A stretch of DNA of 64,000 nt from Actinostola sp. cb2023 (GCA_033675265.1 JAUJYZ010000109.1:310001-374000), one strand, 5' to 3'; shown: positions 42,683 to 55,494, counted from the first letter of the stretch. Numbers and translations are program-made. The notes: generated by a model from the letters alone, not told the origin.

Positions 42683-42796
42683 GCACCACTTGTGCATACA
42701 GACTTTGTAGTTACAACTAGCAGAAACTTTGAACATTTACCCTTGATTATTATAATTTGTTTGTATAAGTTAATTAGCTTTGTTGTGACAGGGAAG

Positions 42797-42945
42797 ATGT
42801 TACGGTTGGTATCCCTGTGTTAGGTTGGTATCTCTGTGTTAGGTCACGTGGTGTAGTTAGGTACGAAGACACATGTGCTCACGAAGTTATTGGACCTCAA
42901 TAAAGACACATATACCACAATACAACGCTTCCAACAACAACAGAT
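42797..42945 (+). repeat. Putative 3' LTR of the second Gypsy
   Basis: CAGGGAAGA (purine tract) precedes TGTTACGGTTGGTATCCC. A short direct repeat (GGTATCCCTGTGTTAGGTT) lies near the start. AATAAA at 42900 and a CA-rich end follow. The other LTR is not in the window, so boundaries are estimates. Confidence 0.5.
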
Positions 42946-42949
42946 GTTC

Positions 42950-43085
42950 AAATCACAGCCCAGATACAGAAAAGGTATCCCAACATGAAACATCAATATG
43001 TTTGGCACCTAGCAAAATCAGTCACAAAAAAGTTAACACAAAAGGCAAAAACAAAGGGTAATGGTGAGCTCCGGCCTTGGATGAA
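42950..43085 (+). pseudogene. Kolobok transposase fragment
   Basis: One frame reads QIQKRYPNMKHQYVWHLAKS, then TKKLTQKAKTKGNGELRPWM, equivalent to the segment at 52805-52920 of Kolobok copy 2. Only this block survives; the Gypsy LTR adjoins its 5' side, suggesting insertion into a Kolobok copy. Confidence 0.65.
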
Positions 43086-43732
43086 ATATATCTCTTAATC
43101 ATTTGTTTTCTCAGGCATTTGCACAAAGAATAGCCAATCACAATAGACTTACATCTTATCCGCCTGCTGGGTATAAAAGGCGAACTGGCATTGCTCAACG
43201 ACATTTCAGTCCTGTGCATACTGTGCATCTCCAAAATTATGGCGTCCAGCTCTTCCAGTCCCCGAATAAAAAAATCAAGAAGTCAATGGATATGTTCATG
43301 ACGTATCACAGATAATGATGGATTATTTTTGGAAGTTGGTACCCCTCAATATTTTCTTTTTTCTTTTTAGTACACATGTAATTTGTTAATGCAAATTGTG
43401 GGTACAATAAATTGCAGTTGTTGTCATTGTGGTAAAGCGCTATTGAATAATTAGTAGAAATATCGCTATGTAAATATCTGATTATTATTATCAGACTAAA
43501 ATTGCATGCCCACGTAAGCCTACACAGGTACAAACCTTGTGTATGGCAGAAAATGTCCACAAACTTTAATTTAATCATTATTCACTGTTCTAGTCTAGAG
43601 AGACACTCTGCTGCCCACTAGTACTGCACCCCAGGACCAGCCAGAACTTGCAGCCAATCAGTGTGCAACAAAAATAAAAAAAGGAAGGAGTGTAGCAAAC
43701 AGTGATAAGTACATCTAGTACTAGTACAATAA
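43086..43732. other. Unassigned stretch
   Basis: A 70-codon frame at 43103-43315 (RLTSYPPAGYKRRTGIA) has coding-like text but no family I recognise. The rest is AT-rich without gene. Confidence 0.3.
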
Positions 43733-43789
43733 ACAAGCAAAAGCCACAAAAGATGACGATAACGCCAACAGATACAGTCCCGAGGCAGT
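43733..43789 (+). pseudogene. BEL/Pao RT fragment upstream of the nested Gypsy
   Basis: Reads ATKDDDNANRYSPEAVNT up to the GGCAGT that is duplicated at 58190. It continues directly as FYVDDCLKSV on the far side, so the Gypsy entered this RT gene a few codons before its YVDD catalytic motif. Confidence 0.6.
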
Positions 43790-43905
43790 TTAGTGTTTAA
43801 GTTTTAGTTGGCTCACTAACCAAGACTGATTTATTCATCACCTATGTACATATTACATTACATACTATGGTATCAATTACACTACATATTGCCATGGATA
43901 CTAAA
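43790..43905 (-). repeat. 3' LTR of the Gypsy
   Basis: 116 bp; matches 58050-58189 except a deletion of about 25 bp near its end and a few substitutions. Confidence 0.85.
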
Positions 43906-44203
43906 TCCCTCCCTTGTTTGAATTTAAAGATCAATGTTTCTATTTTTGGAAAAATACACTAAACCAACAAAAACATGTCCCTAGTATAAATGTCTCTCTT
44001 GAATTACTACTGAGAGTAGTTTAGACGAGTTGGCGGCCTTCTATCACGTTGTGGTCTGCCAGTACTCTCTTGTTGATCTTGAACTTCCGGTTGCGGGTGA
44101 TTCAAATCCATATCATAATCATCATCCTCACAAAAAAAACAGTTCCATATGGTAGCTTTCGTACCAATGACACATTCCTCATAAACATACGTCCATTTTC
44201 TCG

Positions 44204-46870
44204 CTAGAGAATCACACTTGGACCACGTCGCTCAAGAACCATATAGGGCTTTGGGTCGTAACGAGTTGTCAACTTGTTATGTCGAGCTTGCTGTAGAAGG
44301 ACCTTGTCCCCTGTTTGAATATCTGAAGGAACCGCATTGTTTTTCTTGTCAACATAGCTCTTCATGCGTTGCTTCGCTTGTTGATCCTTCATGTGAGCGC
44401 ACTGTAGGGCATCAGACAACAGATTTGACACTCGTCCTTCTACTTGTGGCACCTTCGTTCGTATTTCTCTGCCAAGGTGCAATAACGCTGGAGATACTAC
44501 TGTTGACACATGAGGGGTTGCTCGGTAATTAAGCAGAAACGTGAACATCTCTGTACGCCAGTCTTTACCTTCCACATGTACAGTGCAAATTGCCTTGCCA
44601 ATCGTGCGATTCAACCTTTCGACCTCAGCATTGGCCTGAGGCTAGTATGGCGTTACTTTGCGATGTTGTACTCCATGGGTTTTTAAGAAATCCTCAAACT
44701 CCTGTGATACTAGGTTGGCACCATTATCGGTAATGACTTTCTCTGGTAAACCATATGCAGCAAATATTTTCTTCAGGTGTCCAATAATTGCTGCAGACGT
44801 CGTCGCCCGTAATATCACAACCTCCGGCCATCTTGAGCACGCATCCTCACAAACCAGCAAGGTTTCCCTTGTGGGAAATGGTCCACAGAGGTCAATATGA
44901 ACTTCCTGCCATGGTTTCACAGGCATGACAGATGGTCGTAACGGCTCCACCGCCGACTTAGTCACAGCAACAGACTGACAAGGCAAGCATGCCTTGACCA
45001 TCGCTTGCACCTGTCGAAGAATCCCCGGCCACCAGACCTTCTCTCTAATCATCTGTTTCGTCCGCACAATTCCTTGGTGACTTTCATGTGCATTGCACAG
45101 TGTTGCATGTTGTAAAGCGCTTGGGATCACAATTTTAGATCCTCTGAGCACAACACCATTGCTGGCACACAGTTTATCCTTAACCTGTTTATAAGGTAGC
45201 AATTCGGGGTTGTCGGGCCACACAGCTCCATGCAAACAATTCTTCACTTGCTGTAATACATGATCCGTAGATGTGGCCTCCTTGATTTGTTCCAGTGTCA
45301 AAGTTTTTGGCACGGCATTGACTGTCACATAATTGATGTATTCCTCCGCAATGTTACGTTCTCTGAATGGTTGATCATCTATTGGAAGCCTGGACAAAAC
45401 ATCAGCAGGATTGGTCTTTCCCGCCATATGTGCAATCGTAAACCGGTACGGTTGAAGGCGAAGTGCCCACCTCTCAATCCTTGGAGGGGATTTGGACTTG
45501 GGGCTGTAGATTACTTCAAGTGGCTTGTGGTCCGTGTATAGCGTAAACTCTTTGCCATATAGGTAGAGGTGAAATCGTTCACAAGCCCAAACAACAGCTA
45601 GCGCTTCCTTCTCTGTCTGTGAATAACGACGTTCAACATCAGTCAACGTACGGCTTGCGTAGGCCACAGGACGAACAGTGACGTTGTTCTCTTGAAGCAA
45701 AATGGCACCGAGTCCCACTGGACTTGCATCAACATTTAGTTGAGTGTCCGCTGACTGATTGTAATGAGCAACAACACAGTCGCTGGTTAAAACAGCACGC
45801 AGACAATCAAAGGCGTTACGCTGGGCCTCACCCCAGCTCCAGTCGGTATCACCTCTAGTAAGTCGGCGTAGAGGTTCTGCAAGAGTTGCAAAATTAGGGA
45901 TGAACCGAGCACAAGAATTCACCAGACCTAGAAAGCTTCGTACTTCCGCTGCATTCTGTGGAGGTCTGGCATTCTTCACAGCATCAACTTTCTTGTCATC
46001 AGGTTTAATTCCATCAGCTGAAATCTTAAATCCAAAGACCACAAGCTCTGGCACACTGAAGATACATTTCTCACGATTCAGCGTAAGTCCCTTTAGTTTA
46101 AGGCGTTCTAAAGTTAGTTCTAAGCTCTTGTCATGACTTTCCTGATCTGTGCCAAACACAATTATATCGTCGGAGATATTATGCGCACCAGGGATGCCTT
46201 GAAGGGTTTGCTGAATAACGCATTGATACATTTCCGGTGCAGATGAAAGGCCAAAAATTAAGCGTTTGTATCGCTTCAGTCCCTTGTGTGTTGAAAAAGT
46301 CGTAAGTACACGTGACTCGGGATGAAGCTCAACTTGGTGATATCCCCATCGTAGATCTAGCTTGGAAAAGACCACCGCCCCATTTAGGGATTGCAACGTT
46401 TCCTCTAATGTTGGTATCGGATGTCTTTCTCTGACAACGGATTCGTTTGCACGGCGCATATCAACACAAACACGAATTTCACCATTAGACTTTGGGACAG
46501 CAACCAAGGTTGATACCCAAGGCGTAGGGCCTTCAACATCCTCTATTATGTCAAGGTCTTGTAACTCTTGAAGCTTTTTCTCGACATCCTGTCGAACATG
46601 AAATGGCACACGTCGTTGTGGTTGAACAACCGGTGTGACGTCAGCATTGATGTGTATCTTTAATTGATAATCTTTTAGCTTTCCAACTCCATTGAAAACA
46701 TCATTGTATTTGTTTACTATTTCTTGCACATTCGTAGTTAACCGATTCACAGACGGTGGTTCAGGGCCAATTCGTAACAAGCCCAGCTGTTTTCTTTCCT
46801 AGTAGAAATCCTGCGGTTAAATTGTCCACAACAACAAACTCCGCGTTTGTTTGACATTGACTTGTTGACA
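44204..46870 (-). pseudogene. Gypsy pol: RT, RNase H, integrase
   Basis: From the LINE junction leftward: AEFVVVDNLTAGFLLGKK (end of protease/linker), RT with VCVDMRRANESVVRERHPIP, FSKLDLRWGYHQVEL (first Asp), FGLSSAPEMYQ and NISDDIIVFG (catalytic Asp pair). RNase H has LNVDASPVGLGAILLQ and TDHKPLEVIY. Integrase has the HHCC finger (HESHQG..., then CLPCQ), VHIDLCGPFPT (first Asp), VITDNGANLVS (second Asp) and, past the stop, ANAEVERLNRTIGKA (Glu). A TAG at 44642-44644 sits where the family has Trp in TPYWPQAN, so the frame is cut before the catalytic Glu. A frameshift also lies near 46780. The rest is 712 residues without damage. Confidence 0.9.
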
Positions 46871-47105
46871 CACTAGTAGTAAATTTTTTTTTTTTTTTAA
46901 TTAAGATTTTTATTTCACCAATTGCAAGAATTACAGTACATTTTCACATTCAATACATTTTTACATTGTTTTACATTGATTACATAGATGTATGATGGTG
47001 TCATATCTATAAGTATATATATATATATTCTGATTCACATTGTACATGTTACATCAGTTACGAAAAAGAAAGAAAGAAAGAAAAAAAAAAGAAAAAAAAA
47101 GAAAA

Positions 47106-50100
47106 CTAGAGGCTATCAACTATTTCGTTCCACTTATCATAATATTGTATCAGTTTTTCGTTTCTTTTAGCAATAAATAATTCTATGTTATTAAAATATT
47201 TCAAGTATGATTTGAAATGATTTAAACTTGGATTCATATTTTTTAATTTACAGTAATAAATAACATATTTTCCCACAAGGATAAGAAAGTTCAACTTTAC
47301 ATAATCGTTTCGTTTCTGAAACATTCCAAAAATAATGTCAATTTTGCTTATTTCATGTACTTGGATTCCAATTTCTATTCGATGACCAAAAAACTACAGT
47401 GTATTTACAATCAACAAAAAGATGTTCGATTGATTCATCGAACTCACGACAAAAATCAACCATTTTTGCTTTTGCTAGTAAAACATTTGTGAAAACAATT
47501 CGATTAAGAATTCTATATTGGAATTCTCTTAATTTAGTGCTAGTGGCGTTTAACGAAGTAAGGGAGTATATATGATTCCAATCAAAATCTACACCAGGAA
47601 ATAAGGAAACATATTTAAGCTGTGCAGTCGGTGGCTTAGAAATCGTACTTATCATATACTTGTATATATTTCTAGAAGTAATTTTCTCAATGTTAGCTAA
47701 GTCGATATAATTTTCTTCATTCGATTTATTAGTAATACGGTTATCAGTACCTAATTGCAAGGCTCGTTTCCACTCATGTGGTAATGCATCAAAGATGCCC
47801 AGGAGCCTAAAGAAATCGACCAAGTCTTCAACTTTTTCCGTAAAACATTCAAAAGATAAAAGCCCGCCTTCGCTACTTAATATATCCGATAGCTTTCTCC
47901 ATTAACTTTTTGTCATATACTGATTTATGTGCGATAGATATTCCAAATGGTTTCATTCGAAATTTCTGTATAATTTACAATTTCATTACTAGTTAGTGAG
48001 GACCATGCAACAAGGCATTCATGATAAAAATGATAAAAATGATGCATCGAAGTTACATTTAAATACGAAAAAGCCTCCACTACGACTTAAATATTCTTCT
48101 ACAATAAATTTCCAACCACTACTGACTAAGCATTTTTACGACACACATAACTCTCTGCGCATTAATCATGGAATCTAGATGCGGCATTGCTAATCCGCCG
48201 CTCTCAATTGGATTTATTAAAGTGAGGCATTTTACTTTGTCTTTTTTGCCATTCCAAATGAAATCGTACATAATTTTATTTGCTTCCTGGATTACTTCTT
48301 TATCTATATCTATGATTGAAAAACGATAAAGAAGTTTCGCAATTGCAAAGGTTTTAATGATTTGTATGCGACCAAGTAGTGTTAGATTTCTCCATTTCCA
48401 AACATTCAAAGTCTTTTTTAATGAGCGCAAGACTAAATCACAGTTAAGTTCTCTACGCTTTTTCTCATCATAAGTGAAAAAAATCCCTAAGATTTTTATT
48501 GGTTCGTCAATTTTTTGAATTTGTATATCCTCCTTTATTCGTTTCCTTAAAGTGCTACTATGATGAAATTTTTCGATGTTGATGTTTTTGCATTTTTAGT
48601 ATCCTGGTAGTATGTTTATTAACATATCCAAACCGATTTTCGTTACGATAAAAATAACTACCACAAAATGTACAAATGTTGTACAAATTTCAAGCCCGCC
48701 ATTATTCAAACTGGTTCCTGGCCGGTGACTAATTGTACAATAGAAGTGACGTCAGTTTATTTAGCAATGGTACGAAGTTCATCATAGTAGCACTTCAAAT
48801 CCGGAGTGCCTAACCACATAGCTTCAGTTTTATCATGATTCATTTTAAGCCCTGATAATGCTCCAAATACGTTAAGCACTTTTTTGAGAGCAAAGAGAGA
48901 ATTCCTATCACGTAAGAATGCTGTTAAATCGTCTGCAAAGATATTGATTTTTATTTCTTGGGAACCTATTTTTTTAAATCCATGTACATTCGAGTCACTT
49001 CTAATCGATATTGCTAGCACTTTTAAACAGATTATAAACAAGTAAGCTGAGAGGGGATCCCCTTGTCTGATTAATTTTAAAGTAATTTGTTGAAAAACCG
49101 CCGTTCAGAGCACAGCTCGTTATGTTAGTGTAAAACAGCTTAACCCATTTGATAAAGTTCTTACCAAAATTAAATATTTCAAGAGTTTCAAAAAGAAAAC
49201 TCCATTTCAACGAATCAAAAGCTTTCTCAAAATCAATGGCAACAAGCAATCCAGGAGTACAGCTACGTTTAGCATACTCGATAACATCTTCAATAGTATG
49301 AGCTGCGTCGAAAATCGTACGTCCTTTTACATAAGCGTTTTGATTGAAATGAATTATGCTTGGAAGAACAGATTCTAAACGTAGTGCTAGTACTTTTGTT
49401 GCAATTTTTGTATCCACGTTTAGTAAAGATATTGGTCTCCAGTTTTTTAAATACATTCTATCTTTATCTTTCTTCTCGATCAACCTAATAACTGCTTGTC
49501 TCTGCGAGATGGATAACTCTCCATTACTAAAAGAGTAATTCAAGGCATCTTGTTGCTAACCTAAAATATGCCAAAAGGTTAGATAAAACTTTGCACATAG
49601 GCCGTCATTTCCCGGAGTTGTATTTAATTTAAACTTCCGCAATGCATTGTAACACTCACCTATAGTAAATACTTTATCACAGTTGTCTTTCTGTTCTTGG
49701 TTCAGTTGAGGAATTTCAATTGATGACCAGTCAAAAGTTTCGTTAATAGGACAATCTTCGTGAGTAGAACAATATTCTGGAATATCATTATCTTCATATA
49801 GTTTAGAGTAAAAAAATTCAATTTCATTGACTATAGCTTTGGGATCTGAAATTTGTTTTCCATTTCGATTGTACATTTTCCTTATGCAATTCTTCTTGCT
49901 TCTACAACTTTCAAGGCTTAGAAAGTATTTGTTATTCTTCTCGCCTTTTTCATACCAATCCGCTCTTGAACGTATTATAGAACCCTGTACAATATAACCA
50001 AAAAACGTTTCATATTCAATTTTGGCCGCTTCAAGATCTTCAATATTTTTCTCTGTCGGATCCGTGTTGCATTTTTCTTCTAGGCTTTTTACCTTTTGCT

Positions 50101-50975
50101 CAATATTTATTTGCAAATATTTTCTATTTCGTGCTTTCATTTTACTGTACCTGATAGTAGTTTGTCGGATTTTATATTTTATCAAGTCCCACATAACACA
50201 TTTGTCACTAACATCGTCAAATTCTCTAAGCCATTCTCGATAACCTCTTGTAATTAATGCTACATATTCTCCATCATCCAGTAAACTGGTGTTTAGTTTC
50301 CAATGTGATGGTCCTCGCGCATATTCAGGTAGACTATTTATTTTTAGAAAAATACCTGAGTGATCGGATTTAATTGATGGTATGATACCTACATCTTCTA
50401 TGTCCTCTTGCAATGAATGTTCTATTAACCAATAATCTAAGCGACGCTGAATAAGCGGTGTTTTTTGTCTCCACGTGTAGGCTCTTTTGTCTGGATTTCG
50501 TAATCTCCAAATATCAATGAGATCGTAATTTAGCATAAAATTGCTGATTTTCTTCATCGATTTCTTATGAGATGGTTTGCCACCACTACAATCTAAATTG
50601 ATATCCCTTACCACATTAAAATCTCCACCAACAATAAAATTAAGTGTTTCCTCTTCGTCAATTTCGTTAGCTACAACATCATCAAGTTCTTGAAAAAAGA
50701 GAATTCGCTCAGTCTCCTTGTTTGCATAAACATTAACAAACAGAAAGGATGACTCCTGAACTATTGCTTGCAATAGAATATAGCGGCCGTTCTGATCAGG
50801 TTTATATTGTTTTACTTCGACATCAATATTATCCTTCACTAAAATAAGTACTCCTTTTGAGTGGTTAGTACCATGCGATAAAAATACTTCCCCCTTCCAA
50901 TCGCGTCTCCAGGTCATTTCAACATCAGGCGTACTAAAAGTTTCCTGAAGAAATATTATATTGGCTTCGCTTCTT
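47106..50975 (-). pseudogene. LINE ORF2: endonuclease (part), reverse transcriptase, C-terminal Cys/His
   Basis: 50975-50300 is the APE endonuclease: IIFLQETFSTPDVEMTWRR, FIVGGDFNVVRDINLD, RRLDYWLIEHSL and SDHSGIFLKI. 49543-49000 is RT with NWRPISLLNVDTKIATKVLA, AIDFEKAFDSLKW (first Asp) and IRQGDPLSAYLF (seen in a second frame). 48900 has INIFADDLTAFLRD (catalytic pair). After the MITE come NVWKWRNLTLLGRIQI and FIWNGKKDKVKC. 47823-47353 ends with FCREFDESIEHLFVDCKY, the Cys-His terminal motif. Frame breaks near 49550, 49040, 48430 and 47830. The N-terminal codons are at 55738-55840. Confidence 0.85.
48551..48794. mobile_element. TTAA MITE (244 bp) inside the LINE RT gene
   Basis: Ends AGTGCTACTATGATGAA and perfect reverse complement (17 bp). 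Flanks TTAA (48547-48550) and TCAA (48795-48798, one change). Leaving it out rejoins the LINE frame cleanly across the site, from TPDL to RKRIKED. Confidence 0.75.
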
Positions 50976-51218
50976 TTAAAGGAGAACTGAATGCTAAAAT
51001 CAACCTTTTTTGTTTAAATCTTTATACTCATGACAACAACTTTGGGGAGTTTTTTTTTGGGCACAACGCGAAAGATTTCCGAGAAAATCAAGGTTGAATG
51101 GCCTGTATAGAGATTTGGACCGGCGGCTCAAGAATTAGATGTCAGCGGTAATTTGAAGAATTTATGACGTAGGTTACGATGCAGCGTGCGATCTGAAAGA
51201 GCAGTAAACACAGGAACT

Positions 51219-53609
51219 ATGGTGTATTGTGCTGCCTTTGGTTGCTCAAATGATTCAAAAAAGACAAGAAATGCTAGTTTTCAACGGCTACCAAAAGATG
51301 ACAATGTACGGGCGATATGGATCTCGAACATTTCTCGAGAAAACTTCAAGATTTCCAAACATACGGTACTTTGTTCGGAGCACTTCGAACCTACGTGCTT
51401 CGAGCGTGACCTTCGAGCAGAACTCATGGATGCAAAACCAAAACCAATACTGAAGTCTGGAGCTATTCCAACAGTATTTTCCCATCGACCGGTTGAAAAG
51501 AAAAGACGAATATCGTCAGAAAAACGTCGAGAAGTTAAAGATAAGCAAGAGGTATTATTTTGATTTGAATTTGAAATTTTAGCTGTTTGTATTTAGAGCG
51601 TGTTTGTAATTCTTCGTTTATCATTCTTTTCAGTTTCTGCAGTCAATTTTCGAAATTTCTGAAGCTGCTTGCTCGATGGGTCAGCAGGATGTAGCCATGG
51701 AAGCTATGGAAGCTATGGAAACTCTCTTCCAGACTTTACAAATCTCGCCTGCGAACCGCACACAGAACCAAGCAATGACGACAATGACTACGTTCCTACT
51801 CCTAGCACAATGTCGAGAGGTATCCAAGCTGTTGTTACAACATCTGAACAATGCTCCCAAGTGAACATGCGAGGAAAACAATTAATGCTAAAGACCATAG
51901 GGACACAAACTGAAATAAGTTATTTTAATCATAAAGAACAAGAGACTCAAACAGAGGACACATCATTTGACGTGCTCTCTAGTGATGATGAGGATGAGTT
52001 AGTTTCATCACAAGAAACAGCCTATCCAAACAGCACACAATTTGTTTCCCCACAGAAACAACGCCTGAAGTCCCTTCTCTCCGATTACTCAGAATCTGAT
52101 AGTGAGGAAAACAAAATCGATTCAGCATCAGATGTTGAGACATGTAGTTATAGCCCTCAGGACGACTCAAAATACCTGGTGTTTGAGCAACAGTTATTTG
52201 AACTTTTGACGAAATGCCCAAAATGTGGAGCATTGGTTATTCAAACACAGAAAAACACTCAAGGAACTTTACTGTGTGTTGTAATAACATGCTTAAATGA
52301 TCACACATTCACATGGAGAAGTCAACCAATGCTAAACAGAATGGCTGCTGGAAATTTGTTGATGGCATCTTCCATCTTACTTAGTGGTGCCACCTATACA
52401 AGAATATCTTGTTTAGCAGATGTTTTAAATTTGCAGTTTTTAAGTGAAAAGACTTATTGCAACATTCAAGATGAATATTTATTTCCTGTTGTAAACGAAG
52501 CTTGGCTCCATGAGCAACAGACTGTTTGGACTGATATTGGCGAAAGAGAAGTGTGGATATCTGGCGACGGGAGATGTGACAGCCCAGGATTTAGTGCCAA
52601 GTATGGTACCTATACCATGATTGACCAAGAGACTGATAAGATTGTTGACTTCAAGCTGATCCAGGTCAGTGAGGTGGGTAGTAGTAACCAAATGGAGAGA
52701 AAGGGATTCAAGCAATGTATGGACAATCTACTAGAACATGGTACTAACATCAAAGTTGTGCCTACAGATGGTCATATTGGCATCGCTGCTGACATGAAAA
52801 AGGACTACCCTAACATACAGCACCAACAAGATGTGTGGCACATTTCAAAATGAATTAACAAAAAGCTAACAGAAAAGGCCAAGAAGAAAGACTGCAATGA
52901 CCTCTTTCCATGGATCAAGTCGGTGTCCAATCACCTCTGGTGGTGCGCTGATTCATGCGAGGGAAACAAAGCTAACCTAAGAGAGAAGTGGATTTCCTTA
53001 ATCTACCATACTGTTAACATCCACAGCTGGGATTCTGCAGATGTGTACCATCAGTGTGCTCATCCACCCATTCCTCCTCATGAAGCCAGGACAAAGATTT
53101 GGCTCAAGCCTGGATCTCCACCACATGATGCCCTCAAGTCAGTTGTTCTTGACAAGAACATATTGAAAGCTGTAGAACAACTGAATTTGTGCTGTCACAC
53201 AGGTAATCTAGAAGTGTATCACAGTGTGCTGACAAGCTATTTGCCAAAGAGACAGCATTTCTCCTATAAAGGAATGATTGCACGAACCCAACTGGTTGCT
53301 CTACACCACAACAACACAAACCGAGAACAGGCGGTGTCATCAAAGGGCGAAAATGAGGGCGAGTTGAAATACAAGATAGTCTTTCCCAAACGCACAAAGG
53401 AATGGGTTGCCAAGCCCGTTAAGACCAAAACCACACGAGACCACCTTAAACCAATACTTGCTGCTGTCATTGCAAGGAAACATTTGAAATATGATGATAG
53501 AACAGATGGTATAGACACTACGAACGTTGCCCAGAATATTGCTTTAAAACCAAGGCCTCCAAGAAATGAGATAATTGCTCATCATTCCTCAAGATTTTCA
53601 AGATCATAG
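51219..53609 (+). pseudogene. Kolobok THAP-transposase gene, copy 2
   Basis: Exon 1 (51219-51551) is a THAP finger: MVYCAAFGCSNDSKKTR, then HTVLCSEHFEPTCF (Cys-x2-His) and GAIPTVF. Intron GTATTA...TTTTCAG; exon 2 starts at 51634. A one-base shift at about 51720, inside a triple GAAGCTATG repeat, changes frame. The main frame then carries CPKCGALVIQ and TCLNDHTFTWRSQP (zinc site), ISGDGRCDSPGFSAKYG (first Asp), VVPTDGHIGIAADMKKDYPN (second Asp) and, after an in-frame TGA at 52851-52853, WIKSVSNHLWWCADSCEGN and CCHTGNLEVYHSVLTSYLPK (Glu). It ends at 53609. Only one intron is seen against seven in copy 1. One slip-type frameshift and one TGA are the only lesions. Confidence 0.88.
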
Positions 53610-53685
53610 ACTGTCATTTAATAAGTAAATTTAGACATCCTACCATACCTCATATATACACGGTATCTTGTTTTAAAGTATTAGT

Positions 53686-54475
53686 ATGCAGTTACATGCA
53701 TTTGTATACAGCAATATTATTCCAGTTGTATTATTGTATACAGCAACATTATTCCAGTTGCATGCATATACTGTCAGCAATATTATTCCAGTTGCATGCA
53801 TATACTGTCAGCAATATTATTCCAGTTACATGCATTTGTATACAGCAATATTATTCCAGTTGTATTATTGTATACAGCAACATTATTCCAGTTGCATGCA
53901 TATACTGTCAGCAATATTATTCCAGTTGCATGCATTTGTATACAGCAATATTATTCCAGTTGTATTATTGTATACAGCAACATTATTCCAGTTGCATGCA
54001 TTTGTATACTGTCAGCAATATTATTCCAGTTGCATGCATTTGTATACAGCAATATTATTCCAGTTGTATTATTGTATACAGCAATATTATTCCAGTGGTA
54101 TTTGTATATAGCAATATTATTCCAGTGGTATTTGTATACAGCAATATTATTCCAGTTGTATTATTGTATACAGCAATATTATTCCAGTGGTATTTGTATA
54201 CAGCAATATTATTCCAGTGGTATTTGTATATAGCAATATTATTCCAGTGGTATTTGTATACAGCAATATTATTCCAGTGGTATTTGTATACAGCAATATT
54301 ATTCCAGTGGTATTTGTATATAGCAATATTATTCCAGTTGTATTTGTATATAGCAATATTATTCCAGTGGTATTTGTATACAGCAATATTATTCCAGTGG
54401 TATTTGTATACAGCAATATTATTCCAGTGGTATTTGTATACAGCAATATTATTCCAGTGGTATTTGTATATAGCT
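53686..54475. repeat. Minisatellite, 30-bp units, inside Kolobok copy 2
   Basis: 54092-54475 is about thirteen copies of a 30-bp unit (TATTCCAGTGGTATTTGTAT, then ACAGCAATAT) with A/C variants. 53686-54091 is a more complex block mixing 30- and 33-bp units with TTGCATGCAT and ACTGTCAG. Because 30 is a multiple of three, several frames stay open on both strands; these are not genes. It lies between the convergent transposase and ballast genes. Confidence 0.95.
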
Positions 54476-54784
54476 GTTGGCTTCATCGACTATTGAATAA
54501 CCATGATTGATATAGATAATAAAAAACACATATAATACAGTTGAATCACAAGTGTGTTTTAATATAATAATTCTTATTTACAACATGACCTTAGGGAAAA
54601 TATAAGCTTAACAATCTTATTATTATTTTACAAGATAATATTATTATGAAATGTTTTGTTCTCTTGACGTCTCAAATTGTATTAAAGTTGCAGTATATAC
54701 ACTGATGTTGTGGTTTGAAATAAGTTTGGTTTAAGCTTATAATTATATATTTCTAAACCACTTTCATTTTTCAAGATTATGATT

Positions 54785-55494
54785 TTAACTGCCAAAAGCT
54801 ATTTCAGCCTCTTGGAATCCAACGTAAATGCCACTTTCCTCTGGAAATGTATCCCTTATTGTTCTTACAACACATGAAGGGATTGGTCTTCGATTTCGCT
54901 TCCCCAAGAACCCATGAGTCCATGAAGTGAACTGCCTATATGCAGATAAACGCCATGCCCTACAATTGAATATTATCCTTTTAACCAACAAGCAAAAACA
55001 CGAGCAATTTTAATAACAGTTCTCAACAAACGGATCAAAAGAAACTATGAGATTACGAACCTGTTATGAACTGTGTCTGGCTGTGGAGTACTACGAGCAT
55101 TGTGTATGGAGACGAGAGCAGTCTTCAGCACATCAGAGTCCAAACAAACTATTTCGAATTTGTCATGTTCGGTTATGCAGTCAACTCCTTTAGAGATATA
55201 AACACAACCAAACTATCAATAAACTGATAGATTCGTATAGATATCGTATGTTACAAATAATAATGACTCACCAGAATCATCAAACTTTTCGTTCAAAACA
55301 TCGATCTCTTGACAGCAAATACTTTCGATATCGGTGCTCATCGACAAACAATAACCACAAGAGCACCACTCAGTATTCCATGAACGTCCCTCGCTATCTG
55401 GCAGATCTAATTCTTCATCTGACTCAGTTAATTCTGGCTCTTCACCTTCTGGATACGTAGGTTCAAACTGGAAAGGTTCAATACAGCTTGCCAT
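54785..55494 (-). CDS. P2X7-ballast-like Cys-rich protein of Kolobok copy 2, three exons, intact
   Basis: Exons 55494-55272, 55187-55061 and 54959-54785 (minus) have GT-AG borders and exact phases: 223+127+175 = 525 nt, 174 residues. Exon 1 has an acidic N-terminus (PEGEEPELTESDEELDLP), then WCSCGYC and SICCQEIDVLNEKF. Exon 2 has DCITEHDKFEIVCLDSDVLK. Exon 3 has AWRLSAYRQFTSWTHGFLGK, then RRPIPSCVVRTIRDTFPEES. This series (CxCGxC, CCxEI, CITxHxxF, YRQFxxWxxGxLGxxxRxxIPSC) is that of the C-terminal cytoplasmic ballast domain of P2X7 receptors, which binds zinc and guanine nucleotide there. No transmembrane segment. It is convergent to the transposase. A close architectural match sits in Kolobok copy 1. 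Role in transposition unknown. Confidence 0.75.

Noticed and set aside
43103..43315. Host gene exon
   Set aside because: Protein-like text but no family or splice support that I can defend.
48757..48800. Codons at the end of the 48757-49041 frame as part of LINE RT
   Set aside because: They belong to the inserted 244-bp MITE; the LINE frame resumes beyond it.
53696..54510. Several long open frames on both strands
   Set aside because: They are all the same 30-bp minisatellite read in different frames; no protein family and no start context.
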